A DNA stretch of 11,766 nucleotides from NCBI GenBank assembly GCA_002279765.1, contig NCCR01000116.1, positions 26,396 to 38,161 of the forward strand, read 5' to 3'. Below the pieces are notes generated by a model, which saw nothing but the letters and a program-made list of their open reading frames with translations, ran no database searches and was not told the DNA's origin. The DNA comes from Verrucomicrobia bacterium 12-59-8 (GTDB lineage: Bacteria; Verrucomicrobiota; Verrucomicrobiae; Verrucomicrobiales; Verrucomicrobiaceae). The position numbers and the translations under genes are program-made. Positions 1 to 6,693 of this stretch are shown one piece after another. The first letter of the stretch is position 1; each line of letters begins with the position of its first letter.

Positions 1-594
1 GCCGGTGCAGTCGATCACCACCTTGGGCTTGATGCGAACCAGCCCATCCTTGTTGGCGATCACCACAGAGGTTACGCGGCCATTGGAGGACTCCGCATCG
101 CACACGAATGAATTGAAAAGCACAGTCAGTTTATCGCCGCAGGCCTGCAACTCCCGGTCCAGCAGCACTTTGAACTCAAAGGTGTTCGGGATCGTGGGAT
201 TGTGCGGTTTGATCTCCTGAGCATCCGCCTTGCACACGCCTGTCTTTGCCAGCAGTTCCAGGGCGATGCCTCGCACGACGACGCGATGAGTCTTGATGTC
301 CGCAATGCCGTCGAAGTACGGCAGGCCCACGCTGGTGATGATACCACCCGCGAACGGAGCCTTTTCCACGAGGAGTGTCTTTGCACCATTGCGTGCGGCG
401 CTGAGTGCAGCTGCGGTGCCCGCACAGCCACCGCCGCAAACCAGCACATCAGTCTCGATCTCGCGCATCGGTAACTTCACGAGCACCTGATTCGCCGCCA
501 CCACTGATGCCATGGGGGCCACCGCCGCGACGGCGGATGCTTTCACGAAGGCACGCCGCGTATGCCCGTCACTGCTGGTTGGGTTGGGATTCAT
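1..594 (-). CDS. Tat-exported FAD-dependent oxidoreductase, N-terminal part (cut by window edge)
   Basis: Minus-strand reading frame open from the ATG at 594 to the window edge, giving the first 198 residues; the C-terminal part lies outside. Residues 12-18 (TRRAFVK) form a near-consensus twin-arginine motif followed by an Ala-rich hydrophobic stretch, so export in folded form is expected, and this supports the start at 594. A Rossmann dinucleotide-binding motif follows: G54-x-G56-x-x-G59, with E77 at the end of the second strand for the adenosine ribose. The segment ends in VVIDCTG, the second FAD-contact motif of this fold. It resembles the FAD_oxidored family (PF12831) and is homologous to the flavoprotein at 4392-5828. 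The substrate is unknown. Its promoter region carries the bipartite repeat at 631-658. Function class is fairly certain, the reaction is not. Confidence 0.88.
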   Translation of the reverse strand, partial: MNPNPTSSDGHTRRAFVKASAVAAVAPMASVVAANQVLVKLPMREIETDVLVCGGGCAGTAAALSAARNGAKTLLVEKAPFAGGIITSVGLPYFDGIADIKTHRVVVRGIALELLAKTGVCKADAQEIKPHNPTIPNTFEFKVLLDRELQACGDKLTVLFNSFVCDAESSNGRVTSVVIANKDGLVRIKPKVVIDCTG

Positions 595-630
595 GACAGT
601 TAAGCATAACGGAGGCTTGACGTGCAGTTC

Positions 631-658
631 CACGACAAAGTCTGTGCGAAATGCGCCA
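631..658 (-). promoter_or_regulatory. Bipartite conserved motif, putative AraC-type operator (copy 1)
   Basis: On the plus strand this reads CACGACAAAG, four variable bases, then TGCGAAATGCG and CCA. The same blocks with the same spacing recur at 4270-4297. Within the copy, ACGACA (632) and GCGCCA (653) form an imperfect direct repeat with a 21-base period, typical of AraC-family operators, which bind two half-sites two helical turns apart. The near edge is 37 bases from the ATG of the flavoprotein at 594. A possible -10 hexamer (TATGCT on the minus strand) lies at 603-608, between motif and gene. The repeat is seen directly; the operator role and the identity of the regulator are inferred. 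Confidence 0.6.
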
Positions 659-762
659 AATCTGCAAGACGCGGAAATCGGGTCCAGATGCAAAGACACC
701 GGAGCCAATGACAGCCCCGGCGTTAAAAGGATCAAAAACAGGTGAGTCTGAAGGCCGTCAGA

Positions 763-1440
763 TTATTTCGCCACGCCCTTGATGCTGAAGTCGTCGTATT
801 CGACGTCCACAGTATTCGTGGTGAGGCTGATCAGAGACTTGGTGTCGTGATTGATGCCTGTAGATTTGAAGGAGCCAACGGCCTTGCCGTCAATGCTCAC
901 GCTGATCTCATCACCGCTGGTGTTCACCACGAGCGTGTGCCACTCCTCCAGGCTGAGCTTGACCGGGAACTTCGTCGTTTTGGTGGCGAGCATCTTCTTC
1001 TCCTCATCCGTGAGCTGGTTGGCCTTCTTGCGGTCGTAGAGACCATTGCTGAGGTCGAAGCCGCCGGTTTTCGCGTCAGAGACCGTCACGCTGGTCGGGG
1101 CGATGGAGGCCTGGCAGATGTGGCCTGCATGTGAGCCTTTGTAGTTCTTGTCGTCGAACCACACGTTGAAGCTCTTCGCCTTGTCGCTGACGAAGCGGAA
1201 CTTCACGCTGACTTCCAGGTCGCGCTCGCCTTCGATTTTGATGTTGTCCACGGCGCTGTGGTCTGAGGTGGGGGCGGTGATGCCGACCAGCACGCCGCCT
1301 TTCACCTCGCTGGAGCTCTTGTAATGGCCCCAGGCTTTGCCGAAACCGGCGGCGGCGAAGTCATCCGAAAAAATGACGCGTGGATAGTCTGCGGCAAACG
1401 CGGTGGTGGAAAGCAGGGCAAGGCAAAGAATGGATTTCAT
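763..1440 (-). CDS. Secreted concanavalin-like / DUF1080-type protein
   Basis: A 225-residue protein. Residues 1-16 form a Sec signal peptide (a Lys followed by a hydrophobic core, likely cleavage after AFA), so it should be periplasmic or secreted. The rest is rich in beta strands, with alternating hydrophobic and polar residues, motifs such as FSDDF near the N-terminus and SVSIDGKAVGSF near the C-terminus, and no membrane segment. This is the look of a LamG/concanavalin jelly roll of the group annotated as DUF1080 or 3-keto-disaccharide hydrolase-like. At about 225 residues it is a single domain. It is the fourth gene of the minus-strand series from 4223, 54 bases after its upstream neighbour. 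No catalytic residues can be assigned with confidence, so sugar binding is as plausible as hydrolysis. The leader is pyrimidine-rich without a Shine-Dalgarno sequence. Confidence 0.78.
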   Translation of the reverse strand: MKSILCLALLSTTAFAADYPRVIFSDDFAAAGFGKAWGHYKSSSEVKGGVLVGITAPTSDHSAVDNIKIEGERDLEVSVKFRFVSDKAKSFNVWFDDKNYKGSHAGHICQASIAPTSVTVSDAKTGGFDLSNGLYDRKKANQLTDEEKKMLATKTTKFPVKLSLEEWHTLVVNTSGDEISVSIDGKAVGSFKSTGINHDTKSLISLTTNTVDVEYDDFSIKGVAK

Positions 1441-1494
1441 GGCTGGTGGTGGTTGTGGGAAGGAAGAACGGCTGCGTGCCGTGCATCACACAGC

Positions 1495-2445
1495 CTATTT
1501 GACAAACTTCTTCACAAAGTCCAGCACCGAGCGGGTGAAGGTCCAGTTGCCTGTTTCAGGCAGGCATTGAGATGGAGCGCTTACCCAGCTCTCGATCACG
1601 ATTTGGTCCGGCCTGCCGTCCACGGCGGCGTAGTCGTAACCCTGTTGCATGATGGAGGTGTACCAGGTGCTGTCGTCGGCCAGGCCGCGCTTCTGCATGC
1701 CAGGATAACCGGAAGCCCAATAAATTAGCGAGAACGGCAGCTTCTTCTGGCGGCAAAAGAGTTCCAGTTGACGCACCTCTTTCCACGAACCCTTCTGCTG
1801 CACGTTGAATCGAAGCCAGTCCACATCCAGCCGGTAGAAGTCGAGGCCGCGAACCTTCTTTTCGGCAAGCTTTTGCTGCAAACCGGTGATCCATTTCTGA
1901 TGATCTTCGATGGAGGCAGATGGATAGGCCTCGATGTCGCCAACGAACACGTCTGGGAAATGCTGGCGCACGAGCGCGACGTAGGCGGCGGTTTCCTTCA
2001 TCGCATACTCATCGCTTTGATGGATCTGCTCGCGGGCGCAGGCCAACGGCTCATCCATGGCGATGGCATAGAGGTTGGCACCCAGGCTTTGCAGGCGTTC
2101 CCAATTCTTGCGCTCGGCATGGAAGCATTTCTCGCCGGTCTGCGCCCAGGGCTTTACAGCACCGACCTCCATTGCGAGCTTCAGCTTCCACTCCTTCATC
2201 ATGCCGAACCATTTGCGCAGTTCATCGTCATTGAAATGGCGCTGTAGGTTCAGGTCGGTGATGAATAGCACATCTGTCACCTCTCTCGTTTCCTTCCAAT
2301 AATCAGGCTGCTCAAACAACTGGCGGAAGGCCAGACATTTGTCCTGGCCCGGCGGACTGATCCAGACCGAGGGCTTCGGCGTCTGCGCTGAAACCATGGA
2401 GCCACAGGCAAACAGCGCCAGAGCCGTCAGAAGTCGAATGCTCAT
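1495..2445 (-). CDS. Secreted protein of unknown function, possible TIM-barrel hydrolase
   Basis: A 316-residue protein starting at the ATG at 2445, chosen because it begins directly with a Sec signal peptide (MSIRLLTALALF, likely cleavage after VSA at residue 20). A TTG at 2481 would add 12 residues in front of the signal and overlap the upstream stop, so it is less likely. I do not recognise the family. Acidic residues sit at the ends of hydrophobic strand-like segments: MDEP near 131, GDIEAYP at 169-175, YRLDVDW at 205-210 and IESW near 285. This spacing is reminiscent of a (beta/alpha)8 glycosidase barrel with carboxylates at the C-terminal strand ends. It lies between a dehydrogenase gene (ending at 2478) and a secreted concanavalin-like gene, so a role in carbohydrate breakdown is a reasonable inference and no more. 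Confidence 0.72.
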   Translation of the reverse strand: MSIRLLTALALFACGSMVSAQTPKPSVWISPPGQDKCLAFRQLFEQPDYWKETREVTDVLFITDLNLQRHFNDDELRKWFGMMKEWKLKLAMEVGAVKPWAQTGEKCFHAERKNWERLQSLGANLYAIAMDEPLACAREQIHQSDEYAMKETAAYVALVRQHFPDVFVGDIEAYPSASIEDHQKWITGLQQKLAEKKVRGLDFYRLDVDWLRFNVQQKGSWKEVRQLELFCRQKKLPFSLIYWASGYPGMQKRGLADDSTWYTSIMQQGYDYAAVDGRPDQIVIESWVSAPSQCLPETGNWTFTRSVLDFVKKFVK

Positions 2446-2477
2446 GCGAACAGAAATGGATGGAGGTGAGCTGATGA

Positions 2478-3503
2478 TCAAACCGGGCGCAGCACGCTCT
2501 TCACGACTTCACCCTTGTGCATCTTCTCAAAGGCTTCGTGCCATTCGGTCACAGGCCAGACACCGCCGATGATCGGTTTCACATCAAACTGACCGCTGCT
2601 GAGCAGAGCGATGACGCGTTCCCAGATCGGCCAGTTGTGGCTGAAACTCCCTTGCAGCGTGATGTTCTTCTGTACGAGCGGGTCGAGATTGAAGCCGAGC
2701 GGCTGCGGGCCCCAGCCGACTTTGCTGATCCATCCGGCGGGACGCACGATGTCGAGCGCGATCTTGAGAGTGATGCTGGCACCAGCGGCGTCGATGACGC
2801 CATCGCAGCCGAGGCCGTCGCGGTCAATGGCCCAGGGCTTCGCATCGCCGATGATGACTTCGCAGCCATACTGCTTCGCGATTTCGAGTCGATGTGCATC
2901 CTGCGGCAAACCGACGATGGCGACCTGCGCACCGCAAAGGCGTGCCATGGCGGCGCAGAGGATGCCGATGGTGCCTGGGCCGAGCACAGCGACGCGGTCG
3001 CCGGGCTCAATGCGTGCATTCTTCACCACGGCGCTGTAGGCCACGCAGCAGGGCTCGGTGAGGCAGGCCTGCTCGAAGGGAAGTTGATCCGGGACGTGGT
3101 GCAGAATGCGGCTGGGTACGCGCACATACTTGGTCATCGCCCCGTTCACACCGTAGCCGAAGCCTTTGCGGGTTGGGTCGAGGTTGTAGAGACCACGTTT
3201 CGTCATCGGATTGTTCGGGCTAATGATGGCGGCGGTCTCGGAGACCACGCGGTCACCCTCCTTCCAGCCTTCCACGTCCTTGCCGACTTCGACGATGCGT
3301 CCGCCGAACTCATGACCGAGCACGACCGGGTAATTCACCGGCCAGGAATGGTCGGCGGTCCACTGATGCAGATCGGAGCCACAAACACCGACATTGGCCA
3401 CTTCGAGGAGAACGTCCTCGCTGCCGATGGTGGGTGTTTCGATTTCACGGATTTCGACGGAGCCTTTTTCAGGCGCGTAATTGACGACGGCGGCGGATTT
3501 CAT
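2478..3503 (-). CDS. Zinc-dependent medium-chain alcohol/polyol dehydrogenase
   Basis: A 341-residue cytoplasmic MDR-family protein of typical length for sorbitol or threonine dehydrogenase-like enzymes, which oxidise a secondary alcohol with NAD(P). The GroES-like domain has the catalytic zinc residues C41 (GVCGSD), H64-E65 (GHEFGG) and E150 (TEPCC). The Rossmann domain has G175-x-G177-x-x-G180. The lobe that normally carries four structural-zinc cysteines (about residues 89-110) has none, so the enzyme should be a catalytic-zinc-only member. The second Rossmann strand ends in VGLP rather than with the acidic residue usual for NAD binding, so the coenzyme is uncertain. The gene starts 21 bases after the HUMPS gene and is probably co-transcribed with it, so the two enzymes may act consecutively on one sugar or sugar acid. 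The substrate cannot be named from sequence. Confidence 0.9.
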   Translation of the reverse strand: MKSAAVVNYAPEKGSVEIREIETPTIGSEDVLLEVANVGVCGSDLHQWTADHSWPVNYPVVLGHEFGGRIVEVGKDVEGWKEGDRVVSETAAIISPNNPMTKRGLYNLDPTRKGFGYGVNGAMTKYVRVPSRILHHVPDQLPFEQACLTEPCCVAYSAVVKNARIEPGDRVAVLGPGTIGILCAAMARLCGAQVAIVGLPQDAHRLEIAKQYGCEVIIGDAKPWAIDRDGLGCDGVIDAAGASITLKIALDIVRPAGWISKVGWGPQPLGFNLDPLVQKNITLQGSFSHNWPIWERVIALLSSGQFDVKPIIGGVWPVTEWHEAFEKMHKGEVVKSVLRPV

Positions 3504-3524
3504 GGTTGGGAAGGACTGGTAAAA

Positions 3525-4223
3525 TTAGAAAGCAGGAACGTCCTGAGCATGCACGGCTTCGCAAATCATGCGCAGCGAAGCTTCAAGATTACCGTCCGCC
3601 GTTTTGAAGGCGTCGGCATCAATGGTGAGGGGGGCACCGAGAACGACGAGCGGGGCACCGTATTGCGGGCACTTGATGGCCTGCTCCAAACTGAGGCCGC
3701 CGACCGCCTGGACGGGGATTTTGACGGCGTTGCACACTTCACGGAGCTGATCCAGCGGGCTGGGCATGCGCTTACCCACAGCGGCGATGCCTCGGCGCTC
3801 GTCATAGCCGATGTGGTGAATGACGTAGTCGCAGCCGAGGTCTTCGAGGAACTTCGCGCCTTCGATCATGCTTTCACAGACCATGTTGTCTCCCATGACC
3901 TTGCAGCCGAAGTCGGCACCGGCTTTGACAACGCACTTGATTGTCTCGGCATGAGCACGGGCCATGACGACAACATGGGTGGCACCAGCCTTGGCCATCA
4001 TTTCGGCTTCGAGGTAGCCGCCATCCATCGTCTTGAGATCGGCGACGATCGGCGTATTTGGGAAAGCTTTTCTCAGGGCGCGCACACCGTGGAGGCCTTC
4101 AGCAAGGATGAGAGGCGTTCCGGCTTCCAGCCAGTCCACACCGGCTCGCATGGCCAGGGCGGCGGTTTCGAGCGCTTCGTCGATGTTGGTGAGGTCGAGG
4201 GAAATTTGAACGATGGGTTTCAT
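3525..4223 (-). CDS. HUMPS-family lyase (hexulose-6-phosphate synthase / 3-keto-gulonate-6-phosphate decarboxylase-like)
   Basis: A 232-residue (beta/alpha)8 protein of the orotidine-phosphate-decarboxylase suprafamily. The metal and catalytic residues of the HUMPS group are in place: D10 (SLDLT), E33 (WLEAGTP), and D62-x-K64-x-x-D67 (ADLKTMD). H136 lies in the segment IHHIGYDER, which resembles the HxGxD segment of hexulose-6-phosphate synthases; the arginine that keto-gulonate-phosphate decarboxylases carry three residues after this histidine is absent (G139). Synthase-type chemistry (formaldehyde and ribulose 5-phosphate) is therefore somewhat favoured, but no 6-phospho-3-hexuloisomerase gene is present and a decarboxylase or aldolase for another sugar phosphate remains possible. 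It is the first gene of the minus-strand series and has the bipartite repeat 47 bases upstream of its ATG. Its leader is pyrimidine-rich, without a Shine-Dalgarno sequence. Confidence 0.85.
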   Translation of the reverse strand: MKPIVQISLDLTNIDEALETAALAMRAGVDWLEAGTPLILAEGLHGVRALRKAFPNTPIVADLKTMDGGYLEAEMMAKAGATHVVVMARAHAETIKCVVKAGADFGCKVMGDNMVCESMIEGAKFLEDLGCDYVIHHIGYDERRGIAAVGKRMPSPLDQLREVCNAVKIPVQAVGGLSLEQAIKCPQYGAPLVVLGAPLTIDADAFKTADGNLEASLRMICEAVHAQDVPAF

Positions 4224-4269
4224 GGGCGGTTGGAGGGTGAGAGATTAACGCAGAACCCGGCGGCCGCGT

Positions 4270-4297
4270 CACGACAAAGATCATGCGAAATGCGACA
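4270..4297 (-). promoter_or_regulatory. Bipartite conserved motif, putative AraC-type operator (copy 2)
   Basis: Plus-strand blocks CACGACAAAG and TGCGAAATGCG separated by four bases, as at 631-658, with 24 of 28 positions identical if the last three are counted with one mismatch conceded in the middle and end. ACGACA (4271) and GCGACA (4292) form a direct repeat with a 21-base period. The motif lies in the 168-base gap between the divergent HUMPS gene (ATG 4223) and flavoprotein gene (ATG 4392), 47 bases from the former and 94 from the latter. Orientation relative to the minus-strand gene is the same as in copy 1, and the distance to the ATG differs by exactly 10 bases, about one helical turn. 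Function is inferred. Confidence 0.6.
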
Positions 4298-4391
4298 GGC
4301 GGGCGCGGCCGGGTGGGTTTCCAAAAATTCTGCGGACAGGCGAATGTGCTGGCGCAGAGGCAACATTCACTCAGACTCTGCCTACTCTCCT

Positions 4392-5828
4392 ATGAAAGCC
4401 CAGATCGCCGATTTTTCCCGACGTCACTTTTTGCGCGCCGCCCTGGCCGGGCCTGGGCTGCTGCCTGCTGCCACATGGGTGTCTGCGGCGGACGGTGGAC
4501 GCGAGGCGAAGGCGTTTGACGAGCCGAACCGCAGCGTGCCGCTGGTACATGATGTGGATGTCATTGTCTGTGGTGCGGGGCCGGCGGGTGTGGCGGCGGC
4601 GGTCGCTGCTGCGCGGTCGGGCGCACGTGTGCGCTTGTTTGAAACGAATGGCTGCCTCGGCGGTGTTTGGACGGCGGGCCTGCTCACGTGGGTGTTTGAC
4701 TTCGACAAGCCGGGCTTCACACGAGAGATCACGCGACTGCTCGATGAGCGGGGCGCGCGCCGTGGCAGTGATGCGGGGCGCTTTGTCTATGAGCCGGACG
4801 AAATGAAGCTGCTGCTGGAGGATTTGTGCACTGAGGCAGGGGTGAAGTTTCGCCTGCAAACGCGGGTGGTGGCAGCCTATCGCGAGGGACGGCAGCTCAC
4901 CACGGTCATCACGGAATCACGCTCGGGCCGTGAGGCGTGGCAGGCTCCTGTGTTCATCGACACCACGGGTGATGGCGTGCTGGGAGCGCTGGCGGGCTGC
5001 GGCTGGGACCTGGGCAAGATGGGACAGGAAGACAAGTCTGTGGAGTGTGCCTGCCAGCCGCTCACCATGAATGCGCTGGCCGTCGTGCGCGATGTGACGC
5101 AGATGGGGAAGTACATCTCGTTTTACCAGGGCGATCTCAAGTGGCACGTCGAGGCCACCGCGAACTTCAAGGCAGAAATCCAGCGCGCAGGTGTGGACCC
5201 CTCTTACGGCATGCCGACCATTTTTCATGTGCGCGACAATATCGTGCTGCTGATGCTCAACCACGAATATGGAATACGCCCTGATGACGCCGACGCCATG
5301 ACCATCGCCACGGTGCATGCACGCAAGGAAATTTTCTCCATCACACGAGCCCTGCGGAAACTTGGCGGCGTATGGGATGGACTGCAGGTGGTGGCCACCG
5401 CTGAACAGATCGGAGTGCGAGATGGCAGGCGCATCCATGGCCGGGAGGCGGTGAAAACCGACGACCTCGTTCAGGGCAGGCATCATGCTGATGCGGTCGC
5501 ACGTGTGACCTTTGGCGTGGACATTCATGCGAAAAGCAAGGCGGATAACGACAAGCAGACCATTGAGCGCGGCGGTGTGAAGAAGTTCACGCCCTATGAC
5601 ATCCCGCTCCGTGCTCTTATCGCGAAAGATGTGGACGGACTCATGATGGCGGGGCGCTGCATCAGCGGAGATTTCATCGCTCATGCCAGCTATCGGGTGA
5701 CGGGTAATGCGGTGGCGATGGGCGAAGCGGCCGGCGTCACCGCTGCCCTCGCAGCACTGCACCAGCGACAGCCGCATGAAGTGGCCTGGGAGGACTGTCG
5801 GGCGGTGCTGGAAAAGATCGCGCGCTGA
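4392..5828 (+). CDS. Tat-exported FAD-dependent oxidoreductase
   Basis: A 478-residue protein. The reading frame stays open far upstream on the plus strand, but that part is antisense to the dehydrogenase and HUMPS genes; the ATG at 4392 is chosen because it starts a Tat signal (SRRHFLR at 9-15, then a hydrophobic run ending near VSA at 32). FAD-binding motifs follow in order: G61-x-G63-x-x-G66 with E84, FIDTTGDG at 188-195, and the C-terminal FAD segment at 415-448 (DGLMMAGR, then SYRVTGNAVAMGEAAG). This fits the PF12831 FAD_oxidored family, full length. No membrane helix or heme site is present, so the electron acceptor is unknown. The same family appears at 1-594. The AraC-type regulator gene follows after about 50 bases and may be co-transcribed. 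Confidence 0.9.
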   Translation: MKAQIADFSRRHFLRAALAGPGLLPAATWVSAADGGREAKAFDEPNRSVPLVHDVDVIVCGAGPAGVAAAVAAARSGARVRLFETNGCLGGVWTAGLLTWVFDFDKPGFTREITRLLDERGARRGSDAGRFVYEPDEMKLLLEDLCTEAGVKFRLQTRVVAAYREGRQLTTVITESRSGREAWQAPVFIDTTGDGVLGALAGCGWDLGKMGQEDKSVECACQPLTMNALAVVRDVTQMGKYISFYQGDLKWHVEATANFKAEIQRAGVDPSYGMPTIFHVRDNIVLLMLNHEYGIRPDDADAMTIATVHARKEIFSITRALRKLGGVWDGLQVVATAEQIGVRDGRRIHGREAVKTDDLVQGRHHADAVARVTFGVDIHAKSKADNDKQTIERGGVKKFTPYDIPLRALIAKDVDGLMMAGRCISGDFIAHASYRVTGNAVAMGEAAGVTAALAALHQRQPHEVAWEDCRAVLEKIAR

Positions 5829-5877
5829 AGCAAGCAGGGCAGTTGCGGACAGCTTTGGCTGCGCCATCCTGCCTCTT

Positions 5878-6690
5878 GTGACGACCCCCCGGCGATCTGA
5901 TGTGCCTCTGAGACCCCGCGTGCGCCCCAAGCGCTCGGCGGCGGAAATCGTACGCTGGCGGAAGCAGCGTGCCGCTTGGATGGGCGCGTTGGAGCCGACG
6001 CTGCTGTTTCAGCGGCTGTTTGATCACATACCGGGGGTTTACTTCTTTGCCAAGAACAAGGCAGGGCACCTCATGTTTGCCAGCGAGGGGCTGATGCAGC
6101 GATACCAGATGCCGGACGATTCAGAGATCATCGGGCGGACGGACTTTGACCTGAACCCGGATACGATGGCGCAGGCCTATGTGGATGACGACAACCGCAT
6201 TCTGGCAGGCAAGGTGGAAGTGATCGAACGCGTGGAACTGTGGTGGGACTCCCAGGGCATCCCGGACTGGTTTCTGGTGACGAAGCTGCCGCTCTTCGAC
6301 TCCAAGCGCCGGGTGCAGGGCGTGATGGGCACGCTGCGTCGGCCCGATGAGGCGGAGCGCAGACTGCCGGTGTTTCAAACCGTGGCGCAGGCGGTGGAAA
6401 TCATCCGGCACGACTACTCGAAGCCGCTCCTGATTGAAGACGTGGCGAAATCCTGTGGTCAGTCGTTGCGCCAGCTGCAGCGGCGGTTTCAAAGTGCGTT
6501 TGGCATTACCCCGCAGGAGTTCCTGATCAAGACGCGGGTGCTGGCGGCGGTCCGGTTGCTGGAACGCACGACCCTGACAGCCAGCGAAGTCGCCCAGCAG
6601 TGCGGCTTTGTGGATGCGAGCAGTTTCACCCAGCATTTTCGCAAACGCATGGGCGAGTCACCGGCGGTGTATCGGCGTGCACGGCGATGA
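5878..6690 (+). CDS. PAS-AraC transcriptional regulator
   Basis: A 270-residue protein if translation starts at the GTG at 5878. GTG at 5902 and ATG at 5980 are alternatives; 5878 keeps the basic N-terminal segment (RPKRSAAEIVRWRKQRAAW), which I take to be part of the protein. Residues about 44-155 form a PAS domain (LFDHIPGVYFFAKN, IIGRTDFDLNP, PDWFLVTKLPL). Residues about 180-265 form an AraC-type DNA-binding domain with two helix-turn-helix units, EDVAKSCGQSLRQLQRRF and SEVAQQCGFVDASSFTQHF. It should be a cytoplasmic regulator responding to a small ligand through the PAS domain, usually an activator in this family. It follows the flavoprotein gene on the same strand, and the 21-base direct repeats upstream of two neighbouring genes are candidate binding sites. 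The start codon is the main uncertainty. Confidence 0.85.
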   Translation: MTTPRRSDVPLRPRVRPKRSAAEIVRWRKQRAAWMGALEPTLLFQRLFDHIPGVYFFAKNKAGHLMFASEGLMQRYQMPDDSEIIGRTDFDLNPDTMAQAYVDDDNRILAGKVEVIERVELWWDSQGIPDWFLVTKLPLFDSKRRVQGVMGTLRRPDEAERRLPVFQTVAQAVEIIRHDYSKPLLIEDVAKSCGQSLRQLQRRFQSAFGITPQEFLIKTRVLAAVRLLERTTLTASEVAQQCGFVDASSFTQHFRKRMGESPAVYRRARR

Positions 6691-6693
6691 AAC

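Noticed and set aside
595..762. Terminator or small RNA between the concanavalin-like gene and the first flavoprotein
   Set aside because: No GC-rich stem followed by a T-tract on the relevant strand; the only strong signal is the bipartite motif.
2443..2460. Partial resemblance (CATGCGAA and GAAATG) to the bipartite motif at 2443-2460
   Set aside because: It lies across the start codon of the orphan secreted gene, lacks the CACGACAAAG block and has no 21-base repeat.
2517..4391. Long plus-strand open frame upstream of and in frame with the flavoprotein gene
   Set aside because: It is antisense to the dehydrogenase and HUMPS genes, both well supported by motifs; the Tat signal at 4392 marks the true start.
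4917..5930. Long minus-strand open frame opposite the second flavoprotein
   Set aside because: Lies opposite a gene with clear FAD motifs, has no recognisable domain, and is His/Arg-rich as expected of a GC-rich shadow frame.
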